From positions 22,172-86,171 of the forward strand of contig JAFEKR010000071.1 in NCBI GenBank assembly GCA_019022495.1: DNA of 64,000 nt, read 5' to 3'. Origin of the DNA: Epichloe hybrida (taxonomy: Eukaryota; Ascomycota; Sordariomycetes; Hypocreales; Clavicipitaceae). Under the pieces are notes generated by a model that was given only the letters and a program-made list of their open reading frames with translations, ran no database searches and was not told where the DNA came from. Position numbers and translations under genes: made by a program. Shown here piece after piece: positions 12,701 through 23,988 of this stretch. Every line of letters begins with the position of its first letter. Within the stretch, counting starts at the first letter, position 1.

Positions 12701-14420
12701 ATGCTTGCGCTATTTAATTTCTATTTGCATTATAAACCTAGCACGTAGGCATAATGCCTAGACGCCCTATCTAGGAGGGAATAGGACTAATATAGGGAGT
12801 CCTTAAGATAGGGATAGGTTCTATAGCTAATTATAATTACATAACTATCCCTATCACTAGAAATAGACCTAGATAAACCTATTATAGCCTTATACACACA
12901 CTAATTATCCTTACCTCTAGTAGGGAAGGCCCTCTTTGCTAGTAAGTACCTTTAGGACCTCTAGGACTAGGCTATTATGTTAGACCTTATATATAGTATA
13001 TAACTAAAAGCTATTTAGGAGGGTACTAGGAAGTTTCCCCTAGAAGTAATAATAAGAGAATAGGTTATAGATTATTCTATAAGCGCCTATAGCGCGCTAT
13101 AGTTCTAGGGGCGTATATAGGTCCTAGCCTAGGAACCCCTTATAATAACTCTTATCTAATAGAGTTATAACTTGCTAGTTATAGGTTACCCTAGCTATAA
13201 CACCACGTTTTAAATTCTATAACACTAGTTTTATTAGAATAGAATATTATAGGATATAGTGAGATTTATTTATAACTACCACTATATTAGTAGCTATAAG
13301 AGCTATTAGTAACGCTAGGGCTTACTAAAGCCTTTACTAATCCTTAATTAGTTTTAGTTATAAATCTCTATTAACTTTATAATAAACTTACTAGCTTTAT
13401 TACCTAAGTAACCTTAATACCTTATGGTTATTATAGATAGGCTATTAAAGTTTATATAGCTTAAGGCTATAACCTCTATAAAAGCTAAGGATTATATAGA
13501 ATGCTTTAAGATAGTTTAGTAAAGGTTTAGAGAATTCCCTTAGTTTATTATTATAGACTAAGGCTTAGACTAGTTAGGATAATTTTAGATAATATTATAT
13601 TCCCTAGTAAGGATAGATTAATTACTCTTTATATTACACTATTCTTAGACTAATAGCAGTATAGAATAGGTAAACTAGGAGGTATAGGTAATTCTATGCG
13701 TTACCGTTTCCTTCTTATAGTATAACTAGCTAGAATACCTTACTACTTATTAACTAGTGATTAATAATAGGACCTTATTAGCTACTAGAGTAAGCCTAAA
13801 TAGATTACTTTATGGATATAATCTTAAACTAATTTAAACCTAACTAGATATACTTATATCTATAACTACACTAAAGGGGAGAGCTATTTATTTCCTTAGC
13901 TATCTCTAAGAGGGTACTTATTTAGCTTAGGCTATAATAGCTTATATATAGTAATAGTAATAAGATATAATATTAGTATTAAGACACCTAGTAAAATGTT
14001 TTTAGGTTAGGGATAAGGTATAGCTATTACTTAGGAATATAAAGATAAACCACCCCTTAAGGAAACTTAACTAGGTAGCTATAAAGTATATAGTTATAAA
14101 AGTGCTATTCCCTCTTATAGTCTAACTTAATATACTAAGGGGTATCTATCCGGTTTTTTATATAAACCTTATTAAATATATAGTAAAAGACTTACTCCTA
14201 AGCTAATAGCTATAAGACTTATACCTAGGTCCTAAATAGGTCCTAGCGGAGGGTAATAATAAGCTTATAGAGGAATATTAGGTTAAGTGAATTCTAGCGG
14301 CTTAGAATATATAGGAATAAGGAAGATAATAGAATATCTTAGTTAAGTAAGTAGGATACTCCTAACTAATATAGAAGCTACTAGAAAGCATAGAGAAAAC
14401 ACAAGCACTTAACGAATTTA
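9780..14420 (+). pseudogene. gag-pol relic of the Gypsy element (gag, PR, RT, RNase H, IN, chromodomain)
   Basis: The protein order can be followed through many stops. A Cys-containing zinc-knuckle-like stretch (gag) lies at about 10,520-10,580. Reverse transcriptase lies at about 11,560-12,300. At 11,972-11,983 the catalytic YLDD box reads YLNN, removing both metal-binding aspartates by G-to-A change. An RNase H-like stretch follows near 12,400-12,470 with Asp changed to Asn. An integrase segment (IDRL.KF) lies near 13,425-13,470. A chromodomain remnant lies at about 14,275-14,420 (LVK.VGYS...W..LE-like). No frame longer than about 60 codons survives. The assignment rests on domain order and spacing. 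About 1.8 kb between the chromodomain and the 3' LTR is not accounted for. Confidence 0.85.
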
Positions 14421-16220
14421 AGGTAAAATAAGGTAATATATAAACTAATAATAGACTAAATTAATTTTAGAAAACTTATATAGCTATAAAGACTCCTATA
14501 AGTATCCTAGACACTTACTTACTATATTTTACTACTACTTAATAAGAATACTTATCTAGTAAGTTATTACCCTAATTACTAGGAGAAAATAGATAGGAGG
14601 GCGTTACCTCTAGCTAAAGTTATACTACTACTACTATAGCTATAGTACTTTCTTTACTAGGTAATAAGTATAGTATAATAAGTTATCTATCTAGTTTATA
14701 TTAGGTATAACCTAGAACTAGGATAGTATAAGTAAGGTTAGTATAAGGAGTATAAGTAGGAGGGGGTATAATAGGAGACTTAGTAAGAGAATAGTATGTA
14801 GGAGGAGAATAGCTAGGAGAAGAAGGTATATTATTTCTAGCTAGAGGATAGCTAGCTCCTAATAACCTAGGAATATAATTATAAGTTAAACCTAATATAG
14901 AAGGATAGCACGAATAATACTAGCAGTAACGTAAAGGAGATTTATTACTTAACCTAGTAATCTAAGAATATTAATAGATCTTATCTTAGCAATAAGGTAA
15001 TAAAGCTTAGAGAAGCGTAGTAAATTAATTATATATCTTTACATATATTATGCTTAGCCTACCTATAACTTATTAGTTTTATTAGAATAAAATACCTATA
15101 ACTTATTATATAGATTAAGCTATACTATAACTACCTAAAGGGCTAGCGCTAATAAAAGGGGTAATTTTAAGACTAGTTATATTTATTATAGTAGTATTTA
15201 TAGCTAGGGATACCCTAAGGGCTAACTAAATAAAAGCTAGGTTAAACTAAGCCTAGGTAAGGAGAGAGTTTTACTAATTAATAAGGTAGTAATACCTTTA
15301 AGATAAAATAAGTATTTTCTTTTTTATTTCCTTAGTCTTTAGGACTCTAGGTTTAATAATATATATACCTATAGTAATCTCTACCTTAATATCCTTTAAT
15401 ATATAATAGAGATATAGGTTAGTAAACAAAAGCCTAGTATACTAAACATAGGTAAGATATTACCTCTAATATAAAGAATAGGATTCCCTAGACTTAGGTA
15501 AGTAGCATTTTAGTACACTAGTAGTAAGGGCCTATTTTATATATAGCCTATAAGGGCGCTAGATAGATTAAGGGGTAGTGTATTATTTATTATTAGAGTT
15601 ACTTTCTATAAGGAACTTACTAATAGAATAGGATAAGGGTGTTATAGGAGTAGCTAGAGATAAAGAAGGGTTAGATAGATTATAAAGTATATCTAATAAG
15701 GGAGTAATTATTTAAGAAGTAAGGACTAATAGAAAAAGGGGAAGGTATAATAGAACTATAATAATAAATAAATAGTGTTATATAAGGGAAGGTAAGATAT
15801 AATAAGGAACTAAGTAGGATATTTATATATAGTTTAGTACTTATATTAAGTAATTAATAAACTAGTAAGAGTAAGGTTAGAGACTATAATAAAATAATAG
15901 GTTAGTAAGGTAAATATGTTATATACCCTTATTAGATAAATTATAAACTAGTAGGGGTAGGGGCTAGATATTATAATAATAATAGGTTAGTAAGGTAAAC
16001 GGGTCACGCGTATAATAATAGCATAATAAGCTAGCAGGACACAGGTATCACACACCTAATAGTAATAAGGAGGGAATAGGATTAAATATAATTAAATGCT
16101 TACTAGATAATTCACAGAAAGGTAGTAGTAAAGGTAAGAGTAATTTACCTTATTTACTAATAGTATAATAAGGCATGCTATAATAAAGAGGTAGGCTTAA
16201 TAAGACTAAGTAAGGGTATA

Positions 16221-16439
16221 TATAAGGGCTTAGGCTTTACCTAAGTATTTTCTATATAGTAGGAAGGGTAGGGGTAAGTAAGAATAAGTAAGGTAAGGAA
16301 AGGGAGGCTTACATAAGGAGCTAAGGGGGTATAAGGGGCATTACTAGGGATAGCCTCTTCTCCTTTCCCTTCTCTTCCCTAAGTCTCTTAATACCATATC
16401 GACGCCCTATTGCAGCCGCCTAGGGGCTAGTCCATAACA
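16221..16439 (+). repeat. 3' LTR of the Gypsy element
   Basis: This 219-bp copy has the opposite mutation pattern to the 5' LTR. Its first about 85 bp (16,221-16,305) carry T/A at every difference, starting with TA instead of TG. Its last about 130 bp keep C/G and end ATAACA. It is followed directly by the CTTTT duplication. Confidence 0.95.
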
Positions 16440-16653
16440 CTTTTGAAGAAAACTCGTAATCTTGTTGATTTTCAAGGGTTTTCTCATATAACCCTTGAAG
16501 ACTTGCTTAAGAAGGCTTTGAAGCTAGGCTAGCTTGGCTAGGCCTAGAAGGTAAGCTAGGCCTAGAAGGGCTAGGCCTAGAAGGGCTAGGCCTAGAAGGG
16601 CTAGGCATACTAGCATCAGAATCATTATCTGAGGGGTAAAAAGAGGAATCCAT
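16440..16653 (-). pseudogene. hAT-family transposase, N-terminal exon fragment
   Basis: The start codon is at 16,653-16,651. The first residues (Met-Asp-Ser-Ser-Phe-Tyr, then an acidic Asp/Ser stretch) are typical of fungal hAT transposases. They are followed by near-identical tandem 15-bp units (about 16,545-16,610) encoding Pro-Ser-Pro-Ser-Arg. One TAA interrupts the frame and fits a CAA codon changed by RIP. The frame ends at the Gypsy target site and resumes at 9,213. The upstream T-rich region (to about 16,850) would be the 5' untranslated region or promoter of the element. Confidence 0.75.
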
Positions 16654-18835
16654 ATTGAAGTAGGTTTTTTTTCTGATTTTCTGATTTTCCTGATTTTTTG
16701 CTGATTTTTTTGATTTTTCTTAGAGTTCGAATTTGAAAGGTTGAATTTTTCCGATTTTTTCCGACCTTTTTCCGATTTTCCTTGATTTTTTTGATTTTTC
16801 TGATTTTTCTAATTTTTCTAATTTTTTTCTTTTTTATGTGTTTTTATAAGTTATTTATAAAGCAAAAAGACTAAAAAAATAAAAGTAAGCATAATAAGTA
16901 GTAAAGCTATGTAAGGGTTTTTGTAGTTTTTTTTTGGATTTACTAAAGTAAAAAGAAAGAGAAAAGAAAGAAAGAAAAGAGAAGGTGAAGGAAAACCCCT
17001 CTTTTGAAAATTTTTCGTAAGTGGGTTACAAATGACGTAATATACTAACTATCCAATCAGACTAGGAAGGACCCACAACTAACCCTAATCATCCAATCAG
17101 ACAAGCAAGGACCCATAAAAGACCCACTTTTTGATATAGCTTATATTAATTCTAAATAATAACCGTATTATTTTAAATCTAGTAAATTTAGCTTTTTATA
17201 CTCTTTTTCTACTCTTTTTTTAGGAAATTTTACTATAAAATTAATTATTTTATTTTATAAAACTTATTTCTTATATATTAAAGTATTAAATAGAGATAAA
17301 TTAGGTATTATATAAGTATTATAAGCTAATTATACTTTAAATTCCTTAGATTACTTAATAAATAAATAAACTACGATTTTTTTTTATTAAAATATTATTT
17401 TAAAAACTAATATATAGTTTTATATTACTTATATTATACTTAAAAGCTTTTATAATAAGTAAAGCCTTTCATTTAAATAATATAAATAATATTATTTACT
17501 TATTTATTTATTTATACTATTTTTATTTAACTTTTTATTCCTAAATCACTCTTTTTTAACTTTAGATTTTATAAAAGAAAAGAAAAGAATTTAAGATATT
17601 TAAAAAGAATATATATTAAATCTAAAAAAATAACTATTATTCTAAATAAAAGTTATAATATTAATATTAAATTTAAGGTATATAAAAGTTTAATTATAGT
17701 TTCTTAATATAATTATTTAGATTTATAATATATTATTTTATATTATTTAAAAAGGGATATATAGGGTATTTTTTAGTAATAAAAAGTCTTATTTAAAATA
17801 ATAGAAATATAATTATAAGAAAATAGATATATAGTTAATATAATATCTTATAATATATAAAAAAAATTTAAAGAATCTAATTAACCTTATAAACTTACTA
17901 TATATACCCTATACTAGAAGATATAACTAATAGTCTAAAAGATAGGAAATTAAGATATTTAATAGTAAATTTAATAAAATACCTATTATAAAAACACTTA
18001 TATTAATCTAATAGAGAAAAATCTAAAGTATATTATAAGATATTAATATACCCCACTTTCTTTTCCTCCTAACATTACATTACACATTACATCCAAACCC
18101 CAAATATTATATTACATTACATTACATTACATTACATGCTCTAGGTAATACAATACTTTAACTCCTAATAATTCGCTATGGGCACTAACTCTAGGTTATT
18201 AGATAGGTACCTAAGGTAGTTTCTTTTAAGAAGTGTTTAGTCCTAACCTACTACTATATAGAGTTACCTAGTAAGGGTAATACTTTTTTAGTGTTAATTT
18301 TAGTGTTAAAATTAAGTATAGGGGCATGCTATAAATTATATTTATATAATATAGTAACACTTTACTTTATAATATTATAATAGTAAAAAACAACTAAATT
18401 AAAAGGTTATATATTTAAATTATATCTATGGTTTTTTTTTTATAATTATAAAGTAAGTAATATACTATAAGTCTTTATAAGATATTATAATATTATAAGT
18501 TTAAGTCTTTTATAACTATAATTCAACTATAACACTACTATTATTACTATATATCTATAATTATGAATTAATTACTAATACTTTATATTATTAAATTTAT
18601 TTATCTTTAAAGGTATAATATTTTATATTCCCTCTAGGGGCCCTCTAGGGGCCTTACTAGGGGCTACCTATAGTAAGCTATTACTTATAGTAAGCCTTTT
18701 TTTTCTCCCCCCCCCTATAAAAAGCATTAGGTAGTTAGGAGAGGTAGAAAAAAATTTCTTAACTAGTTACTAAAGAGTATTTTATGTCTAACTAATTAGA
18801 AAAGATATCTCTATAGGATAACCTTATTTTAATAA
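16654..18835. other. AT-rich region upstream of the hAT gene; decayed repeat DNA
   Basis: A T-rich stretch with repeated TGATTTTTC-like units (16,665-16,830) passes into purine-rich sequence. Near 17,050-17,115 two imperfect direct copies of an ATCCAATCAGAC...AAGGACCCA unit appear; they may be subterminal repeats of the hAT element. From 17,150 to 18,060 the sequence is almost only A and T. An ACATT array lies at 18,073-18,137, and a CTAGGGG-rich repeat at 18,625-18,670. No coding region or RNA gene was seen, and I could not define the outer end of the hAT element. Confidence 0.6.
18073..18137. repeat. ACATT pentamer array, right-hand copy
   Basis: ACATT units in two blocks are separated by a short AACCCC-containing stretch. 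It is the same unit as at 5,727-5,860. The two arrays bracket the hAT/Gypsy composite. Confidence 0.85.
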
Positions 18836-18916
18836 AGGGAAAGCAGGAAGCTTTGCTTTACCCTCTTGCCTTCGCCTTGCTATTACGCAAATCTCAGGCA
18901 AAGCTCCGCTTTCCCT
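18836..18916. repeat. Imperfect inverted repeat at the boundary between AT-rich and gene-bearing DNA
   Basis: The left arm (18,836-18,857, beginning AGGGAAAGC and ending GCTTTGCT) matches the reverse complement of the right arm (18,897-18,916) with one small gap and few mismatches. Each arm is itself partly palindromic (AAAGC...GCTTT). AT-rich DNA stops exactly at the left arm. This looks like a transposon terminus or a small inverted-repeat element, and a CAGGG start on the complementary strand would suit a hAT-type end. No matching end was found on the left side of the block. Confidence 0.5.
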
Positions 18917-19249
18917 GATAACAAATAGCCCGGGAAACCGCTAACAAATGCTAACAGAAGCGGAGCACCAGAAGCAAATCAGTGACGGCAGCGTAGAACC
19001 CGAGGGTCCGGAGGATTCAACCTATTAGAGCCGAGATTTACTGCAACCCCCACGCACAACCGCACTCACCGCCTCGGAGCTTCGCGGCAGAAAGCGTCAT
19101 TTATCCATGTCAGCCGCCTTTCCTAGGCCATCCTTCAAGCGGGACTGGTAGACGGCGACCCTCGACTCTATTATGACCGACCGGCAAGTCCAGAAAGAAT
19201 TCCATCTGCGTGAGCCTTGTGAGCTCAAGCTTGTGCCCGCTCGCCCAGC
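18917..19249 (+). promoter_or_regulatory. Short upstream region of the AP-2 mu gene
   Basis: Only about 330 bp of ordinary-composition DNA separates the transposon block from the AP-2 mu start codon. It contains repeated GCGGAGC words and no obvious TATA box. The promoter must lie here or overlap the decayed repeat. Confidence 0.4.
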
Positions 19250-20692
19250 ATGATATCTGGAGTTCTCATCTTCAACCAAAAGGGCGAGAATCTCATCTTC
19301 CGCGCCTTTCGCAACGACTGCCGGCCCCGCCTCGCCGACGTCTTTCGCATCCAAGTCATTTCGAATGCACAAGTCCGATCGCCCATCTTGACGCTTGGCA
19401 GCACTACCTTCAGTCACGTCAAACACGAAAACATCTACTTGGTGGCAATCACCAAGAGCAATGCCAATGCTGCCCTCGTCTTCGAGTTCTTGTACCGCTT
19501 GATCCAGCTGGGCAAGGGGTATTTCGGCAAGTTTGATGAAGAGGCTGTCAAGAACAATTTTGTACTGGTATACGAATTACTCGATGGTATGCGAAACATG
19601 TTGCTGCGTCTGGTTTTTCCCCCACGAGCAGGCATCGCTGACCGCCGATGAGCAGAAATCATCGACTTTGGATATCCGCAGAATACCGAAACGGACACCT
19701 TGAAAATGTACATTACCACCGAGGGAGTCAAGTCGGAAACCCGGCCCGAAGATACTTCCAAGATCACCATGCAAGCTACCGGGGCTCTGTCATGGAGAAA
19801 GGCAGACGTTCGATACAGGAAGAACGAGGCTTTCGTGGACGTCATCGAGGATGTCAACTTGCTCATGTCTGCCACGGGTGCTGTCCTACGAGCCGATGTC
19901 AACGGCCATATCGTCATGCGAGCTTACTTGTCCGGAACGCCAGAATGCAAATTCGGACTGAACGACAGACTACTACTGGATAACGATGCTCTTCTCACCC
20001 TCCCCAGTGGCAACAGAATGGGCACAAAGGCGACCAAGGCAGCAGCTGGGAGTGTCTCGCTGGAAGATTGTCAATTCCATCAGTGTGTCAAGCTGGGCAA
20101 GTTCGACACTGACAGAATCATCAGCTTTGTGCCGCCCGATGGTGAGTTCGAACTCATGCGGTATCGGGCCACTGAAAACGTCAATCTACCGTTCAAGGTC
20201 CACGCCATTGTCACCGAAGTAGGGCGCACCAAGGTCGAGTACAGCATCGGAGTCAAAGCGAATTTCGGCCCCAAACTTTTCGCCACAAATGTCGTAGTGC
20301 GCATCCCGACGCCCCTGAACACGGCCAAGATCATCGAGCGCGTCACACAAGGCAAAGCAAAGTATGAGCCTAGCGAGAACTGCATCGTCTGGAAAATTGG
20401 TAGATTCACTGGCCAGAGCGAATATGTTCTCAGCGCTGAGGCTCTCCTCACGAGCATGACCAATCAGCGAGCGTGGAGCCGTCCCCCCCTGAGCATGAAC
20501 TTTAGTTTGCTCATGTTCACCAGCTCAGGGCTGTTGGTTCGCTATCTGAAGGTGTTTGAGAAGAACAACTACTCCAGTGTGAAGTGGGTGCGGTATATGA
20601 CACGGGCAGGCTCGTATGAAATAAGGTAAGGTCGTCTCTCTGCTACAAGAGGTCCGTTTCGACGACAGCGGCTAACGTGTGGCAGATTTTAA
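19250..20692 (+). CDS. APM4: AP-2 adaptor complex subunit mu (clathrin-mediated endocytosis)
   Basis: This is the medium chain of the AP-2 complex, which binds tyrosine-based sorting signals and links cargo and PI(4,5)P2 to clathrin at the plasma membrane. Three exons are inferred: 19,250-19,586, 19,656-20,625 and 20,686-20,692, giving 437 residues, the usual length. The start MISG is the canonical mu2 N terminus. Residues 1 to about 140 are the longin domain, ending in KNNFVLVYELLD and the IIDFGYPQN linker. The C-terminal mu-homology domain shows EAFVDVIEDVNLLMS, SGTPECKFGLND and WVRYMTRAGSYEIR. The second intron donor (AG/GTAAGG) and a CAG acceptor add a final Phe; unspliced reading would stop one residue earlier. 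It is the first host gene beside the repeat block and appears intact. The mu2 identity over mu1 rests on the MISG start and the linker and is fairly secure. Confidence 0.93.
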
Positions 20693-23600
20693 ACTACTTG
20701 CGTCTTTCCGGGGAAAAAAAAATTATCTCATATGATATATCCAGGCGTTAAGGATACTCGACCCGGTCGGGGGAGCGGCATTTGTGTATATAAATTGGTT
20801 CAAGCTGTTCAGCAAGCGGGATGTTGGATGCATTTGCACGCTGAGAACCAGCCTCGCTTGTCATCTCAAGCGCAAGATGTTATTTTTTGTGCACTTCTCT
20901 GCGTAATTCAATCCAAGAACGCCGGAATGAGACGGTGCAGCTGCGGTAAATGGGTTGTATCAAAGGCGGCGAGGCGATCTGCCCAGCATCACGCAGATGC
21001 ATTTCGCGATATCTACAAAAGAAGCTTATCGACCCACGGCGTCAGACTATGTCAGCGCCGCAATAACGTTTGACGTACAGCCTATCATTTTTCATTCTGC
21101 ATGCTGTGTGACGGCCGTCCTTTGTCTATCTAGGTTTCGACACATGTCTCCGAAAAAAAAAAGGACAGATCGTTGTTGAAGGTGGTCTATTTCTCATCAT
21201 CCCCGATCCGCGCCAAAAACTTCGATCATGCAGTGATTGCTCCATGTCGCGAAAGTTCTGTCTGCAAAATCCAGAATGGGACGGGAAAACCCTCACGTCA
21301 TCTCGTATCCCGCCGAGACACGCCACGCCACTCGTGCAACAATCTGCCGAAATCACCGTGTGCTTGTTCTCATTCTTCTTTTCCGTGCTGACACGGCCTC
21401 GCATAGGTCCCCTTTTTTTTTTTCAAAGCTGCTGCGGGAACAAGACCGCTCGACCAAGAGTCTACGATCCGAAGATAGTATCTCGAAAGGGGCCAGGTGC
21501 TTCGAGGACTAATGCGTTTCTGTACTTTTCTTCACTGTCCGGACGCTGCTTCTCAATCCCACGCGGATGAACATTTGTCTGTAGGAGTGTAATTTCATCT
21601 GGGCCCCTGCGGGATGTGAGCTTCCAACATGCTTGCTAGCAGGTGGTCTTGTTGCTTCGCCGCTCTGCAGCACAGGAGATTTTGTCGTTTGGAGGATCGA
21701 AACGGTGTACGGGTATATTGCAGGTATGGAATAGATGGGGATAAGTTAGGTACCTGACCTGCACGAACAGCACCTTGGCAAGTCTAGATACCGCTCTTGC
21801 TCTGCCATCGTGACGTTTTGTCGGTAATGTAGGCCGGACTCGTTGGGATTGGTCGTCGCACAGGATGAACTTGGGCCTCGTGGCAAATCTTGATCGTGCT
21901 TTCTCGACGTCCGGGTTGTTTTGGTATCTCTAGATTTCTCTCCTTGGGTATGGCTGAACTGCATCAGATGGATCTTGTCCATGAGGAGTCGTCGTTGGCT
22001 GTTGTTGTTTGTCGTTGCTGTTCACTTGCCGTGTACACAATCAGTTGTGCATTTCACGTAGCTAGCTGGTAGACAACGCCTCTTCTCTCGAGGGAATCAC
22101 ACGCGAAATCAGTTCTTCAAAGGGCTGTAATAGGCACCATTGCTAATTTGACGCCTTGCAGGTTGAAGCACTCGTTCTACCAGCCACATTCGATTGTAAT
22201 CGCTTGTTTTCACATTCACCGGCGCTTTCCAAAAACGATGGATGATACCAAACGCTGACTGATACTCATGGCAATACTTTTTAGCCACGGCACTTCTGTC
22301 TTTTTCCCCCCCTTTTTTGCCTTTTTTGCCCTTTTTCCCCTTTTTTTTTTCTCCAAAGAGAAGCCCACCTTTTTGTTGCCAATAGAACGTGCTTGTAGCC
22401 GAGACGGGTGGCGCTCCCCACACGTTCATAACATCGTTTAAGCCGCCACTTCTGTCTTGGTTCCTTTAATCATGTGGCTATTTGTAATATTTGAACAGCG
22501 GTTTGCGTAGTCAGTCGAGTCGTATGGACCGTGACTATGGGCAATGTGCTTGCGGTGGTGATACACATTATCATGGCGACAAACACTACGAAACATGGTT
22601 GTCGCCAAATATGGAGAATGAGCATTCCCATGGGTGAGGTTTGCCGAGATTCGAGGTTCAGTCATTCTTTCTAAAGGCCCTTTTTCCTTCTGACAGGCTT
22701 CGGACTTCCTGCTGAACTGAGTCGCTCTCGGAATTTCAATTCCGGGGTACACCAAGTACGAAGTCAAATGCCTCGAGGGCCTTTTTTCCAGCAACTATTC
22801 CAGAGCGCTGTGGATGGTGCAGCGAAAGTAGATCCGCAGGCTTGTTTACGACGTTAGGCAGAGGTATGATTCCGGGGATACTAAAGGGGATGATTTCCTC
22901 GAATATTCTCGGGTCTGCAAATAGCTCACACGCCGATCATGGTTACTTCCGCCTGAGACACTATCATCGCACCAGATCTCGTCATAACATGTATCGGGAT
23001 ACCGAGAGACTGGTTCCTGGGTCTGCGGCGTGCAGATGATGCGAGTGGGAGCGGCATTGTGTTACGTCGATGGAGTATTGAACCATATCCTGTTCCTCAG
23101 CACACGAAATCGGCTGCTCCAGGTCTCCAACTCCAGATATATGTAGAATAAAGATGTCATTGGGCCCTTTCCCATTGTGTGTTGCGAAGGGTTGATCACG
23201 AGAAGCTGCACGCGCGAACAACAGTTTGGAGGTCGTCAATTTCAGAAGCTAAGAATGAAAAGATCCCGAGGGGTTCGATCCAGAACGCCGGGATGCTCTA
23301 TTTCCAGGGGATGCCCCAGGATTACAGAGGATTTCTATCCATGCTTGTTGGTGCAAGGACAGCGTCGTGTTGCCTAACATTATGCGATTCCCTTGGCAAT
23401 ATCCAGCAAGTTCAAGCAGACCCCTGTCAACAACTTCCGAAACATTGCTGGAGGTTGTCCCCAAGTTCCTGGGGTATATTTAGTGGCGCTATCACTGGCA
23501 TGGAATATTCATGGTCTTCGCTAACGGGTTCTTGCATACTCGTCACAAGCGCAAGATCGCTTAGCACTCTGGATCAGTGAGGGTTCCAGATTACACCAGG

Positions 23601-23988
23601 CGTTGCGCGAGATGACGGAGTTGTGTAGGTACTTGAATGAACTGCAACCTAAGACCGAATGCTCATCAGCAACTTTCAATTCGGGTGGGCCTATTCTGCG
23701 TGGACAGGGGCCAGGTGAGAAGCCGGCTTGGATTGACTATTAGACGAGACTTGTCCGAGTCAAGCCTTCCCGTCTCTGTGAATGTCAGTTCGCTTCTTTG
23801 ACCCGTCGAGTTTGAGTGAGTCGACGATTTTCGTGTCGCGACGATATAAAAGGCACCATTTGGGATGGGCCAGCTTCTCCGCATGATGTCGACATAATAC
23901 CAAAAGTCAACCACGTTGAGTGCGGAGGAATTCCTTGACGCCATTACTGCTACCCATTAGCCAGCCGCTGATGATAGCTGTTCCCGCC
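20693..23988. other. Long gene-poor region, 3.3 kb
   Basis: Composition is ordinary and RIP is not evident, yet no reading frame on either strand shows family motifs or consistent splice signals. On the minus strand at about 23,940-22,440 several protein-like pieces of 70-118 codons lie in changing frames. They could be the remains of a decayed gene, but I cannot name a family. Homopolymer T runs occur near 21,412 and 22,340. Confidence 0.5.

Larger units (their letters stand above)
9214..16439 (+). mobile_element. Complete but decayed Ty3/Gypsy retrotransposon with chromodomain, nested in hAT
   Basis: The element is 7,226 bp, bounded by two 219-bp LTRs and a 5-bp target duplication. In order on the plus strand it has a gag remnant, protease, reverse transcriptase, RNase H, integrase and a chromodomain. 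This makes it a chromodomain-type Ty3/Gypsy element, a lineage that targets heterochromatin. Every frame is full of TAA/TAG from RIP and the RT catalytic aspartates are lost, so it cannot move by itself. It inserted into the coding region of a hAT transposase in the opposite orientation. Confidence 0.93.

Noticed and set aside
23268..23285. GGTTCGATCC, resembling a tRNA box B
   Set aside because: The flanking bases do not form a five-pair T stem, and no box A lies at the right distance.
22438..23944. Candidate minus-strand gene (possible heterokaryon-incompatibility-type remnant)
   Set aside because: Frames change repeatedly and no family motif could be recognised, so it is kept only as an open question.
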